This document shows, piece by piece, positions 52,338 to 60,992 of a stretch of DNA of 64,000 nt (positions are counted from its first letter, which is position 1; each line of letters starts with the position of its first letter). The translations under genes were made by a program, and so were the position numbers. Under the pieces are notes generated by a model. That model worked only from the letters and a program-made list of their open reading frames with translations, was not told where the DNA came from and searched no databases. The stretch comes from an uncultured Deferribacteraceae bacterium (lineage in GTDB: Bacteria > Chrysiogenota > Deferribacteres > Deferribacterales > Mucispirillaceae). The stretch covers positions 1-64,000 of the forward strand of contig CAMQYS010000002.1 in assembly GCA_947039395.1 (NCBI GenBank). Direction: 5' to 3'.

Positions 52338-53576
52338 ATGAACATTGTCTTAATTTTATATAATATAATACTCATAATATTTTCACCTATATGGGTTCCT
52401 ATTGCATATATAACACTCTATTTTAAAGGAAAAAGTAAGTACTTCTACGAAAGATTAGGCTTTATAAACTTGAATAGATCTAGCAATAATAAAAAAACTA
52501 CTATACTCTTTCATGCTGCATCTGTTGGAGAAGTAAGAAGTATCAATAATCTTATTACAGAAATAAGAGGCAAGTTTAATAATATTAATATCGCCATATC
52601 AACGATGACAATAACAGGAAGAGATATTGCGATCAACGAAATTAAAGCTGATTACGCATTTCTTATACCGATAGAAAATAAAATCGCAATCAGATTGATT
52701 ATCAAAAAACTTAATATCAAACTTGCTTTTATTGTTGATACAGAACTTTGGCCAAATACGATTATAACCTTAGCAAAACACAGTAAGCTAATAATGCTAA
52801 ACGCAAGAATATCTGATAAAACATTTAATACATACTATTTTTTTAAACCGTTCTTTGCATATCTTCTAAAACATTTCACAATCATTTTTGCAAAATCATA
52901 CGAAGATAAAAAGAAAATTGATTCAATTAACTCTACTACAAAAACGATAGCTTTAGGAAATATAAAATTCCAAAAAAGAAAAAATATTAACGATATAATA
53001 TCTATTGAAAATTTATCTAATCTTAACTATCTATTAATCGCTAGTACACATAGTAACGAAGAAGAGATATTCATTAAAGCATTTAAAAGAAATAGAGATA
53101 AATTTGATAAATTAATAATCGCACCAAGACATATTGATAGAGCTATAAATATCAACACGTTAGCTATATCTTACAACCTTACATCATCGCTATATTCCGA
53201 TGCTGAAACAGATACAGATGTAATAGTTATAGATAAGCTCGGCGTACTTGAACCTCTATATTTAACCGCATCTAAAATATTTATAGGTGGAAGTATTATA
53301 AATATCGGTGGACATAATATTTATGAAGCATTACAATTTTCAAAAAATATAGCTACAGGAAAGTATCTATATAATTTTAAAGAATTGCAAACTATTGCTA
53401 ATGAATACTCTTTAATTGATTACTTAGAAACTGATGAAGATATAGATAAATGGATCACATCAAATGATAAAAATAAAAAAACAGATTTCATATCTTTTTT
53501 TGAAAAAATAGATACAATAAATAGTAATGTGATAAATAAAGTTGTTGAAACTATACAAAACATTATAAAGGAGTAA
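52338..53576 (+). CDS. waaA: 3-deoxy-D-manno-octulosonic acid transferase
   Basis: This 412-residue glycosyltransferase adds Kdo to lipid A at the inner-membrane face. The N-terminal membrane segment (residues 1-30) is followed by the family motifs FHAASVGEV (around 57-65), STMTITGRD and VDTELWPN (around 132-140). In the second half GGSIINIGGHNIYEALQF is the sugar-nucleotide binding region. Length is normal. It is followed after 10 bases by gmhB, forming an LPS-core operon. It shows that the organism makes lipid A with Kdo. Confidence 0.92.
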   Translation: MNIVLILYNIILIIFSPIWVPIAYITLYFKGKSKYFYERLGFINLNRSSNNKKTTILFHAASVGEVRSINNLITEIRGKFNNINIAISTMTITGRDIAINEIKADYAFLIPIENKIAIRLIIKKLNIKLAFIVDTELWPNTIITLAKHSKLIMLNARISDKTFNTYYFFKPFFAYLLKHFTIIFAKSYEDKKKIDSINSTTKTIALGNIKFQKRKNINDIISIENLSNLNYLLIASTHSNEEEIFIKAFKRNRDKFDKLIIAPRHIDRAININTLAISYNLTSSLYSDAETDTDVIVIDKLGVLEPLYLTASKIFIGGSIINIGGHNIYEALQFSKNIATGKYLYNFKELQTIANEYSLIDYLETDEDIDKWITSNDKNKKTDFISFFEKIDTINSNVINKVVETIQNIIKE

Positions 53577-53586
53577 TATACTTACC

Positions 53587-54174
53587 ATGAGTAATAATAT
53601 AAACCTAAGACCAACAGTCTTTTTAGATAGAGATGGAACAATAAATTTTGACGCTGGATACATTAACCATATAGATAGTTTTCACATATATCCATTTGCA
53701 GCAGAAGCTATAAGAATACTTAATATGCATAACTTTCTTGTTGTAATCATAACAAACCAATCAGGTATCGGTAGAGGATTCTTCGATGTTAATACACTCA
53801 ACTTATTACATGAAAAAATGTACGCTGAACTTATAACTCAAGGTGCAAAAATAGATGGATTATATTTCTGTCCACACGATATAAGTTCTAAAGATGAAAG
53901 ATATAAAGTTGATTGCGATTGTAGAAAACCTAAAGCAGGAATGCTTATAAAAGCTATGAATGATCTACCAATAGATAAAAATAAACTGTTTTTTATTGGA
54001 GATAAAGAGTCTGATATCACTGCAGGAAAAACCGTTAATGCTAAAACGTATCTAGTAGAAACAGGATACGGTAAAGGGAGCGTACAAAATGATATTGAAA
54101 AATTTAAAATCAAACCTGATGTTATAACTGCTAATATCTTAACTGCAACTATAGATATTTTAACCAACTCATAA
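53587..54174 (+). CDS. gmhB: D-glycero-D-manno-heptose 1,7-bisphosphate phosphatase
   Basis: This 195-residue HAD phosphatase makes the heptose precursor for LPS core. Motif I is FLDRDGTIN (residues 12-20). The S/T motif is ITNQSGIGRG. The zinc loop contains CPHD and CDCRKPKAGM, typical of GmhB. The final acid motif is FIGDKESDI. It follows waaA closely and probably shares its transcript. The identity is firm for the family; the anomeric specificity cannot be read from sequence. Confidence 0.92.
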   Translation: MSNNINLRPTVFLDRDGTINFDAGYINHIDSFHIYPFAAEAIRILNMHNFLVVIITNQSGIGRGFFDVNTLNLLHEKMYAELITQGAKIDGLYFCPHDISSKDERYKVDCDCRKPKAGMLIKAMNDLPIDKNKLFFIGDKESDITAGKTVNAKTYLVETGYGKGSVQNDIEKFKIKPDVITANILTATIDILTNS

Positions 54175-54346
54175 AATAACTATTCGTATCATAGCATCAT
54201 GATCTATAAATGTCCTTAATACATTGAAATTTAAATAAGTTAAGATCTCAATATCATAATCGTTTATCATCAATGTTTTTCATGATTTGATATCACAACA
54301 CACTAAACATTATAAAAAATTTTAAACAGTTAAGCTCATCTAAATT

Positions 54347-55015
54347 CTAATAATGTTTTACTACAAATAAAACCTTAAAATATTCTGACAAATCATCATC
54401 ATTAATTTTAACATTATTTTTAGGTGATTTTCTATCAATTAGTAACTTCATTTTTTCTTCTTGGAAATAGTAAAATACTTTGCTATACCTACCATGAGTA
54501 ATAATTTTGTCAAAATTTTCTAACTTTGTAGCATCACATCTAACTGATATAATGAGATCATCTTTTTTGAGTGAATCAAAAAAATTATCCGCTGTACAAA
54601 TAAAAGCTTTTAACGCAAGTTTATCCTTTATACCACTAAATAATACAGTGGGAAAAGATATCTTTCTATAAGGTATATCTGTTTTTTTGCCAGACATACT
54701 TAGAAGTGGGATTGATAGAATATCTTCATTCTCACTCACCTCACACATTGTTGAAAAAGGTGTACTAAACTGATACCCTTCATTCAAACCTGTCACATCT
54801 CTATCTAAATAACTTTGAGATGAGCCATCGTGCGTAAAATAATTAACATCAATTTGTAAATACTTCGCAACCATTATTAACATCATATGGCTAGGCTCTC
54901 TTTTACCAGTAATATAGTTTGACAACCTTGAAGGAGATATTCCTAATGCCTCCGCCATATCTTTTTGTACTATATCTCTACTTATAATAAGACTTTTTAA
55001 TTTTGAACTAATCAT
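54347..55015 (-). CDS. CI/LexA-like regulator lacking the protease serine
   Basis: This 222-residue protein has an N-terminal HTH of the Cro/CI type (residues about 2-60: IVQKDMAEALGISPSRLSNY, with YITGKREPS) and a C-terminal S24-like domain (about 95-220). In active S24 proteins the nucleophile lies in a GDSM motif; here that position reads CTADNFFDSLKKDDLI, so the Ser is replaced. It is probably a non-cleavable repressor. I start at the ATG at 55015, since AGG lies about 6 bases upstream and the HTH begins there; the longer TTG start is unlikely. The gene is isolated, near the repeat array at 55.5 kb. Confidence 0.75.
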   Translation of the reverse strand: MISSKLKSLIISRDIVQKDMAEALGISPSRLSNYITGKREPSHMMLIMVAKYLQIDVNYFTHDGSSQSYLDRDVTGLNEGYQFSTPFSTMCEVSENEDILSIPLLSMSGKKTDIPYRKISFPTVLFSGIKDKLALKAFICTADNFFDSLKKDDLIISVRCDATKLENFDKIITHGRYSKVFYYFQEEKMKLLIDRKSPKNNVKINDDDLSEYFKVLFVVKHY

Positions 55016-55173
55016 TTTATACCTGTAATAAATTATATAGTCATAGTGTAGCATAAATTGATTAGTATATATACATATATCTGCATGTTTCAAAAATATA
55101 TTCTTATTAAAATTAAAATTTATTGATATTTGTACGATAACGTATTAACATAAAATATGATAAGGAGAGTATC

Positions 55174-55356
55174 ATAAATATTAAAAAAATTAACTGTTAT
55201 AAATGCATTCATCTTACGATAACATGGCAGCCAGCACACCCATATTCATGTAAAGTTTTCGGATTTAAATCTAAAAGTATTCCTTCTAGAGAAGTCTTTA
55301 AAAACTCTGGAGAACTATGTAAATTATTTGAAAAAAAAATAATTCCAAAAAAGTAG
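55174..55356 (+). CDS. Small Cys-rich protein with no ATG start
   Basis: An open frame ending with TAG at 55354-55356 encodes about 60 residues with the pattern CYKCIHLTITWQPAHPYSCK, then VFGFKSKSIPSREVF and SGELCKLFEKK. I recognise this as a widespread small conserved protein family with CxxC...TW.P..PY.C...GFKS...P; its function is unknown. AAGGAG is at 55162-55167, but the in-frame codons after it are ATC (55171), ATA (55174) and ATT (55180). No ATG, GTG or TTG fits. ATA at 6 bases spacing is my choice; ATT is equally possible. Recent loss of the start codon is the alternative. Confidence 0.5.
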   Translation: MNIKKINCYKCIHLTITWQPAHPYSCKVFGFKSKSIPSREVFKNSGELCKLFEKKIIPKK

Positions 55357-55460
55357 ACTACTATATATTTATAGAATATATTTATCTTTTCAATAATAAG
55401 ATATCAAAACTTATTATAATGAACTTTAAGTTATAATTAAAAACAATAGATAGAAACATG

Positions 55461-56108
55461 CAACATATCATATATTTATAATATCTCTGTATCGCACCTA
55501 TGACTATTATTTTAACATTTCTAATTGAAAATTATTTTGTGAGTTTGAAAAAAATATTGAAAAAATCTAGAAAAAAATCTGCTCAACATTGAATATATCT
55601 ATAACTTTTACGACTAACATATCAACATCTCTAATTGAAAATTATTTTGTAAATTTGAAAAAAATATCTAGAAAAAAGTATGTTCAACATTGAATATACT
55701 TATAACTTTTACAGCTAATATATCAACATCTCTAATTGAAAATTATTTTGTAAATTTTGAAAAAAATATCTAGAAAAAATATCTTCAACATTGACTATAT
55801 CTATAACTTTTACGATAAATATATCAATATTTTTAATTGCAAATTATTTTGTAAATTTTAAGAAATTATTAAAAATAGTTAGAAATATCTGCTCAACATT
55901 GAATATATCTATAATTTTTACGACTAATATATCAACATCTCTAATTGAAAATTATTTTGTGAGTTTAAAGAAATTATTAAAAATAGTTAGAAATATCTAT
56001 TCAACATTGAATATATCTATAATTTTTACGACTAATATATCAATATCTCTAATTGAAAATCATTTTGTGAGTTTAAAGAAATTATTAAAAATAGTTAGAA
56101 ATATCTGA
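55461..56108. repeat. Six-copy tandem satellite, period 101-110 bp
   Basis: The word CTAATTGAAAATTATTTTGT or a variant recurs at 55521, 55631, 55732, 55833, 55941 and 56049, giving periods of 110, 101, 101, 108 and 108. Each unit also holds TCAACATTGAATATATCTAT, a TTTTACGACTAATATATCAA word and an A-rich stretch with TTAGAAATATCTG or TCTAGAAAAAA. The last three units keep a reading frame open because 108 is a multiple of three, but the protein would be low-complexity and no ribosome binding site fits. It is not CRISPR (no spacers). The 798-base gap otherwise holds no gene, and its role is unknown. Confidence 0.85.
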
Positions 56109-56154
56109 CCTATTTAAAATTATTTATCTTTATGCTAAATAATCTTTAGAAGTT

Positions 56155-56754
56155 CTAAAGAGGTGGTTTATCCTTATTTTTATATCTGATATCCTCATCG
56201 TGATACCATCTTTCAGCATTAATCTCTCCCATGTTTTTAATATCACTTCCATACATATCCATGTATACAAGAGTAACAAATGGAATGCTCTTTTTTATCT
56301 TTAGCATAACACGTTCAACTCTTGAGATATCTCCATCTATTACCATCTCTGCCCATGAACAATTATCATAATACTTAACTTCAATATTTCTATCCATAGA
56401 TGCTACTCTAATTGAATAATGTCTACCTGGATCTATCTCTTTAATCTCTGATATACCAAATGCTAATTTTCTCTCTATAAATGACATTTCACTTCTTCTA
56501 TCATCTTCATCAAATAGCTTCCAATAAAAATCTACAGGTTTTTTACTGTCGATCAATCCGTTTTCATCGAGATTAATATCATAAAATGCAGTATTGGTAT
56601 TATCATTTTTTTCTATATAGAAAAGATTACTTGGATCGTATGTATCTCTATTGTTATATGTACGGTTATCACACTGCATATCTGCAAATAAGTTTGTAGA
56701 AAATAAAAATACAGCTAAAAATATGTTTAGGTATAAAAACAAATCAGTCCTCAT
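56155..56754 (-). CDS. Secreted DUF4833 protein
   Basis: This 199-residue protein has a signal peptide ending at NLFA|DM (residue 24). The mature part fits the DUF4833 family: LFYIEKNDNTNTAFYDINLD, KKPVDFYWKLFDED, FIERKLAFGI and a beta-rich C-terminal half with EVKYYDNCSWAEMVIDGD. The function of the family is not known; it is periplasmic or secreted. The gene ends close to the satellite array and lies downstream of the methyltransferase gene in the same direction, 33 bases away. Confidence 0.75.
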   Translation of the reverse strand: MRTDLFLYLNIFLAVFLFSTNLFADMQCDNRTYNNRDTYDPSNLFYIEKNDNTNTAFYDINLDENGLIDSKKPVDFYWKLFDEDDRRSEMSFIERKLAFGISEIKEIDPGRHYSIRVASMDRNIEVKYYDNCSWAEMVIDGDISRVERVMLKIKKSIPFVTLVYMDMYGSDIKNMGEINAERWYHDEDIRYKNKDKPPL

Positions 56755-56787
56755 TAAAAAAAATAATAACAGTAATAATACAATATA

Positions 56788-57519
56788 TTACTTCCAATTA
56801 CAATTAAAAACTTTGTTAAACTCAAATATTGAAGTATCATCTCCATATTGAATAATAGGTTTCTCTATTTTAAGCTCTACTCCTGCTGTCTTAATTGAAT
56901 CAATCAAAACTATTTTTGCCCTTTTATCAATAGCAGAATGCACAAATTGTAGCGATTTTGGCTCAATCATATTATCTCTTAAAACAGTAAGAAGATCTAT
57001 CAACATATCTGCATTGTACGATAATGTTAACCTACCTCCATCTGCAAGATATCGTTTTGCAAAAAGAGCTATATTATCTAAAGTTAACTTACTATTAAAC
57101 CTTGCAATAGACTCAATATCATTTTTAGCCGATTCCCCAGTACCTATTTTTCTGTACGGCGGATTACAAACAATATGCGTATAGCAACTACTGTTCTTAG
57201 GTTTAAAGTTGTTAAGATCTCCTAATATAGGATTAACCTTATCTTCTACTCCTGATAGTTCAATACTTTTAAGAAGTGTTTCATAAATCGGATTTTGCAG
57301 TTCTAGTGCATCAATATTGACACCATATTTTTTAGCTATCAGTATAGATATTATACCCGATCCAGCACCTATCTCAAGCATACACGCCTTACGTTTAGGC
57401 TTACTAAAATATGCCAACAAAACAGAATCTATTCCAAATCTGAAGCCTCCTCTTTTTAATTGACATATCTTAATATCTTTATCTATTATAGTATCAATGG
57501 TGTAATCAATTGTACTCAT
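56788..57519 (-). CDS. TrmN6-like adenine-N6 methyltransferase
   Basis: This 243-residue SAM-dependent enzyme resembles TrmN6/YfiC, which methylates A37 of tRNA1-Val. The SAM-binding loop is LEIGAGSGIISILIA (around residues 47-61) and the catalytic NPPY motif occurs in CNPPYRKIGTGESA (around 118-131). The N-terminal RGGFRFGIDSVLLA is typical of the family. It lies 21 bases downstream of the hydrogenase protease gene and may be cotranscribed with it. The tRNA substrate is inferred. Confidence 0.82.
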   Translation of the reverse strand: MSTIDYTIDTIIDKDIKICQLKRGGFRFGIDSVLLAYFSKPKRKACMLEIGAGSGIISILIAKKYGVNIDALELQNPIYETLLKSIELSGVEDKVNPILGDLNNFKPKNSSCYTHIVCNPPYRKIGTGESAKNDIESIARFNSKLTLDNIALFAKRYLADGGRLTLSYNADMLIDLLTVLRDNMIEPKSLQFVHSAIDKRAKIVLIDSIKTAGVELKIEKPIIQYGDDTSIFEFNKVFNCNWK

Positions 57520-57540
57520 ATATTACCGATATAAATAATA

Positions 57541-58005
57541 TTATTTATTAAATTCATCTATTAAGTCTAAAACTATTTTTACAACTTCTGGTAGAGACTT
57601 CTGACACTCTTCCGTTAGAACTATAGATGCATCAAGAGATTTCGGTACAACCCCTACTAACTTAACTATATCAGGTATATCTCCACGCAATTTAGCATGT
57701 AATAATGTTTCTTGAAAACCTATCTGATGTGGAGAAATTTTCATAGGAACACGAGAAAGCATTATATCTTCTTTATCATATATCACTATCGTTCCTGGAT
57801 CTTTATCAGAAGCTATCGCATCTATCGCAATTAATATATCTGCATCAGCAATATAGTTGTTTGTTAAAATACTTGCCGTACCACAATCAACTAGTTCTAC
57901 ATTATCAGGTAGTTTTAGTTTTGCTAATTCCATAATTGTATGAACACCAATTCCTTCATCTGTAAAAATATAATTTCCTATACCCATAACTACAATCTTC
58001 TTCAA
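57541..58005 (-). CDS. hybD: Hydrogenase maturation endopeptidase
   Basis: This protein of 154 residues cleaves the C-terminal extension of the hydrogenase large subunit after nickel insertion. The family motifs are GIGNYIFTDEGIGVHT (Glu nickel-site ligand in DEG), VDCGTAS, and a His in SPHQIGFQE. I start it at a TTG at 58005, since AAGGAG lies 6 bases upstream and this gives the usual LKKIVVMGIGN beginning; a longer in-frame ATG has no binding site. It is the last hydrogenase gene of the operon, 90 bases after hybC. Confidence 0.88.
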   Translation of the reverse strand: MKKIVVMGIGNYIFTDEGIGVHTIMELAKLKLPDNVELVDCGTASILTNNYIADADILIAIDAIASDKDPGTIVIYDKEDIMLSRVPMKISPHQIGFQETLLHAKLRGDIPDIVKLVGVVPKSLDASIVLTEECQKSLPEVVKIVLDLIDEFNK

Positions 58006-58095
58006 TGTAGACTCCTTAATATATATAATAAAATGAGGAGATATCAATCTCCCCATATATTATAAACACAAAATGTAAATTCAATTAATAACTTA

Positions 58096-59772
58096 CTATC
58101 TTACCTTAACTTTAACAAACTCAACACCTTTTTCATCAACAGTATGTACTGCACATGCAATACAAGGATCAAATGAGTGTATAGTTCTAACAACTTCTAA
58201 AGGGTTATTCGGATCAGCAACATTAAGTTTCATTAATGATTCCTCATAAGGTCCTTTCTTATTCTCATTATCCCTAGGTGATGCAACCCAAGTTGATGGA
58301 ACAACTGCTTCATAGTTTTTAATTAATTTATCTTCAATTACAACCCAATGAGATAACATTCCACGTGGCGCTTCATTAAAACCAACACCTTTATACTCTC
58401 CTGATGGAATCTGAGTTGGATTATTATATGCAGTATCTCCACTACCATAATTATCTATCAATAACTGATAACACTCTTTCGCATTTTCAACCATTATAAG
58501 AGTTCTTATAGCTCTAGCAGCGTTACGACCCATAGTTGAATTCAGTTGTTCTACAGATAAACCTAATTTTGATCTAACATAATCAACATATTTCACTGTC
58601 GCTGGATGACCTAATTTATAGTTAACCATAATTTGAGCAACTGGACCAGTTTGAGTTACATTACCATCATAACGAGGTGCTTTACACCATGTATATTTAC
58701 CATCATCTTCAAAATCAGTATAGTTAGGAGTTTGCTCTCCAACATATGGATGAAGAGGTTCGTTCTCTTTATACCAAGCATGTGCAGATGTTTCTGTTAT
58801 TTTTGTACGAAGATCAGTATCTTTCCAATCTACGAACTCTTTAATGTAATCACCTTGAATAACTCCACCCTTAATAGCAAACTTAGATGCTTTACCATCA
58901 AGAGGAATATCTGGAGTAGATATATAGTTCTTCGAACATTTACCCATGTTAAACCAATCTTTATAAATTCCACCGATAGCTAGAACATCTGGTACGTATA
59001 CTTGATTGATAAATTTATCAACTGTATTAATGATATCTCCTAACCAATCTATCTTCTCAATATTTAGACCTGTATATCCATCCATGTTAAGTTGAGTTGA
59101 AACTCCTCCTACACACAGATTCTGAATATGAGGGTTTTTACCTCCAATTATAGCAACAGCTTGAGAAGCTTGTCTTTGAGCATCTAATGCTTGAAGATAA
59201 TGAGAGAAAGCCATTAAATTTATCTCTGGAGATAAACGCATATCTTTATGTCCCCAATATCCTGCATTATATATTCCTAGATTACCTGTACTTACAAAAG
59301 CAGTTAATTTATCTTTAGCTTCTTTCATATCATTAATAGAATTTTTTGGCCAACCAGATAAACCTTCAGCTATTTTACCAGCTTTTATAGGATCAGCTTT
59401 AGTAGCAGAAACTATATCTATCCAGTCAAGAGCTGTTAAATGATAGAAATGAACTATATGATCTTGTAACGCCTGTATCGTAAGAACAAGATTTCTTAAC
59501 ATCTGTGCATTGAAAGGTATCTCAACATTTAAAGCGTCTTCAACACATCTAATTGACCCTAGTGCGTGAGTAGTTGTACAAACCCCACAAAATCTTTGAG
59601 CTAATGACCATGCTGATGCTGGATCAGAACCTCTTAATATTGTTTCAATACCCCTAAACATCTGTACCGATGACCAAGAATCATCAACAATATTATTATC
59701 ATTTATCTGCACATCTATTCTAAGATGACCTTCTATCCTCGTGATTGGATCTATGGTAATTCTCTTTGCCAT
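58096..59772 (-). CDS. hybC: [NiFe] hydrogenase large subunit
   Basis: This 558-residue subunit carries the Ni-Fe active site. The N-terminal ligands are Cys62 and Cys65 in RFCGVCTTTH. The C-terminal ligands are Cys537 and Cys540 in DPCIACAVH, after which a 15-residue extension (from Thr544) would be removed by HybD. RIEGHLRIDV near residue 12 is also conserved. The set with HybO, HybA and HybB matches the membrane-bound, periplasm-facing group 1 uptake hydrogenases of the Hyb type. It would oxidise hydrogen and feed quinone. It lies between hybB and hybD. Confidence 0.95.
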   Translation of the reverse strand: MAKRITIDPITRIEGHLRIDVQINDNNIVDDSWSSVQMFRGIETILRGSDPASAWSLAQRFCGVCTTTHALGSIRCVEDALNVEIPFNAQMLRNLVLTIQALQDHIVHFYHLTALDWIDIVSATKADPIKAGKIAEGLSGWPKNSINDMKEAKDKLTAFVSTGNLGIYNAGYWGHKDMRLSPEINLMAFSHYLQALDAQRQASQAVAIIGGKNPHIQNLCVGGVSTQLNMDGYTGLNIEKIDWLGDIINTVDKFINQVYVPDVLAIGGIYKDWFNMGKCSKNYISTPDIPLDGKASKFAIKGGVIQGDYIKEFVDWKDTDLRTKITETSAHAWYKENEPLHPYVGEQTPNYTDFEDDGKYTWCKAPRYDGNVTQTGPVAQIMVNYKLGHPATVKYVDYVRSKLGLSVEQLNSTMGRNAARAIRTLIMVENAKECYQLLIDNYGSGDTAYNNPTQIPSGEYKGVGFNEAPRGMLSHWVVIEDKLIKNYEAVVPSTWVASPRDNENKKGPYEESLMKLNVADPNNPLEVVRTIHSFDPCIACAVHTVDEKGVEFVKVKVR

Positions 59773-59806
59773 TTTTAATTATCTCCTATTTTATTATTTA
59801 TTAGTT

Positions 59807-60991
59807 TTAATGACTCTTACTTACATTAGGTAATACTTGTAACAACTTAACGATAACCATATATCCAACTATTTCAATAGAAATAAGTCCTACTGTTATC
59901 ATAAACTCATTGATACTAGGAAAGTAATTACCCCATCCAGGTCCTGGTTCAAATCCTATTAAGTAAACAGAGAAACGATACAGCCCCGCACCTAACATTA
60001 AAGTCATTGCTGAAACAAATAATCCCCTTTGACTCTTTCCAAATTGCGTAGCATAAATTATAAATGATGGAATAAGCAATAAGATAATTTCAAGCCAAAA
60101 AACCACTGATAATGTACCGCTAGTAAAAACACTTCCCCATGCTCCGCTTGTTGTAAGAGATACAAATCTTATTAGAATAAACGCAACAGCGACATATGGA
60201 ATAATTCTTGATAACGATATAATCTCTTTCTCAAAAGACCTTTTAAATAAAGATGTTGTGAGCATTGTTTCAAAAACTATTACAGAAAACCCCATTAACA
60301 CTGCATTTGTTAAAAATAGCAGAGGAAGAAAATTTGTTTGCCATAAATCATCTAGCCTAAATCCTGTTGCAACCATCAATGTTCCAAGCGACGACTGATG
60401 CATCGTTGGTAACAACACACCTACAGAAAGAAATAAAAATAAAAGTTTATCTATATATTTATATCCCATCTTAGAAAATGCTGCTATTCGTGGATATTTA
60501 GTTAAAGTTGATGTACGCTCATATACCGCTGGCAAAAATTCAATTATAAGAACAAGTGAATAAGCCATAATACATAATGCAACCTCAAATAAAGCAGAGT
60601 TAAATTGCCATTGTGATGGTACAAAGAAATTATATGAATTCCATGGTCGTCCTATATCAACCATAACTGATAATCCAGCTAAACAATATCCAAACATAGA
60701 TGCAAGAACAGCTGATCTAATCATAGGATGATATTTAAAGTTATTCATTACGTAAATAGTAATAGCTAAAACATATCCACCACACGCAATAGATGTTCCA
60801 ACTGCAACATCGTAAGCAATCCATATCCCCCATGGCCAACCATCATTTAAGTTTGATACATATCCTATACCCATAACATATCTGTATATAATGATAAAAA
60901 CACTGATCAATACAATTACTGAAAAAACATAGAAAGCAGGTGTAAAGATTTTTGACTTTTGAACATCATATTCATTTTTATGACTACCCAT
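59807..60991 (-). CDS. hybB: Hydrogenase membrane subunit HybB (NrfD family)
   Basis: This 394-residue protein has about ten transmembrane helices and belongs to the NrfD/PsrC family, which moves electrons to quinone. WPWGIWIAYDVAVGTSIACG near residues 55-75 and MVDIGRPWNSYNF are typical. I start at the ATG with AAGGGGGG upstream, one base after hybA; a longer in-frame start inside hybA lacks support. It anchors the HybOC-HybA complex in the inner membrane. Confidence 0.92.
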   Translation of the reverse strand: MGSHKNEYDVQKSKIFTPAFYVFSVIVLISVFIIIYRYVMGIGYVSNLNDGWPWGIWIAYDVAVGTSIACGGYVLAITIYVMNNFKYHPMIRSAVLASMFGYCLAGLSVMVDIGRPWNSYNFFVPSQWQFNSALFEVALCIMAYSLVLIIEFLPAVYERTSTLTKYPRIAAFSKMGYKYIDKLLFLFLSVGVLLPTMHQSSLGTLMVATGFRLDDLWQTNFLPLLFLTNAVLMGFSVIVFETMLTTSLFKRSFEKEIISLSRIIPYVAVAFILIRFVSLTTSGAWGSVFTSGTLSVVFWLEIILLLIPSFIIYATQFGKSQRGLFVSAMTLMLGAGLYRFSVYLIGFEPGPGWGNYFPSINEFMITVGLISIEIVGYMVIVKLLQVLPNVSKSH

Positions 60992-60992
60992 C

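Noticed and set aside
55461-56108. CRISPR array
   Set aside because: The whole 101-110 bp unit is repeated with no unique spacers, the units have diverged along their length, and no cas gene is in the window.
55791-56108. A 105-codon protein gene in the satellite
   Set aside because: The frame stays open only because three units are 108 bases long; it has no ribosome binding site and a low-complexity Ile/Asn/Lys product.
55401-56154. Replication origin
   Set aside because: No DnaA-box-like TTATCCACA clusters and no dnaA/dnaN neighbours; only the repeats are present.
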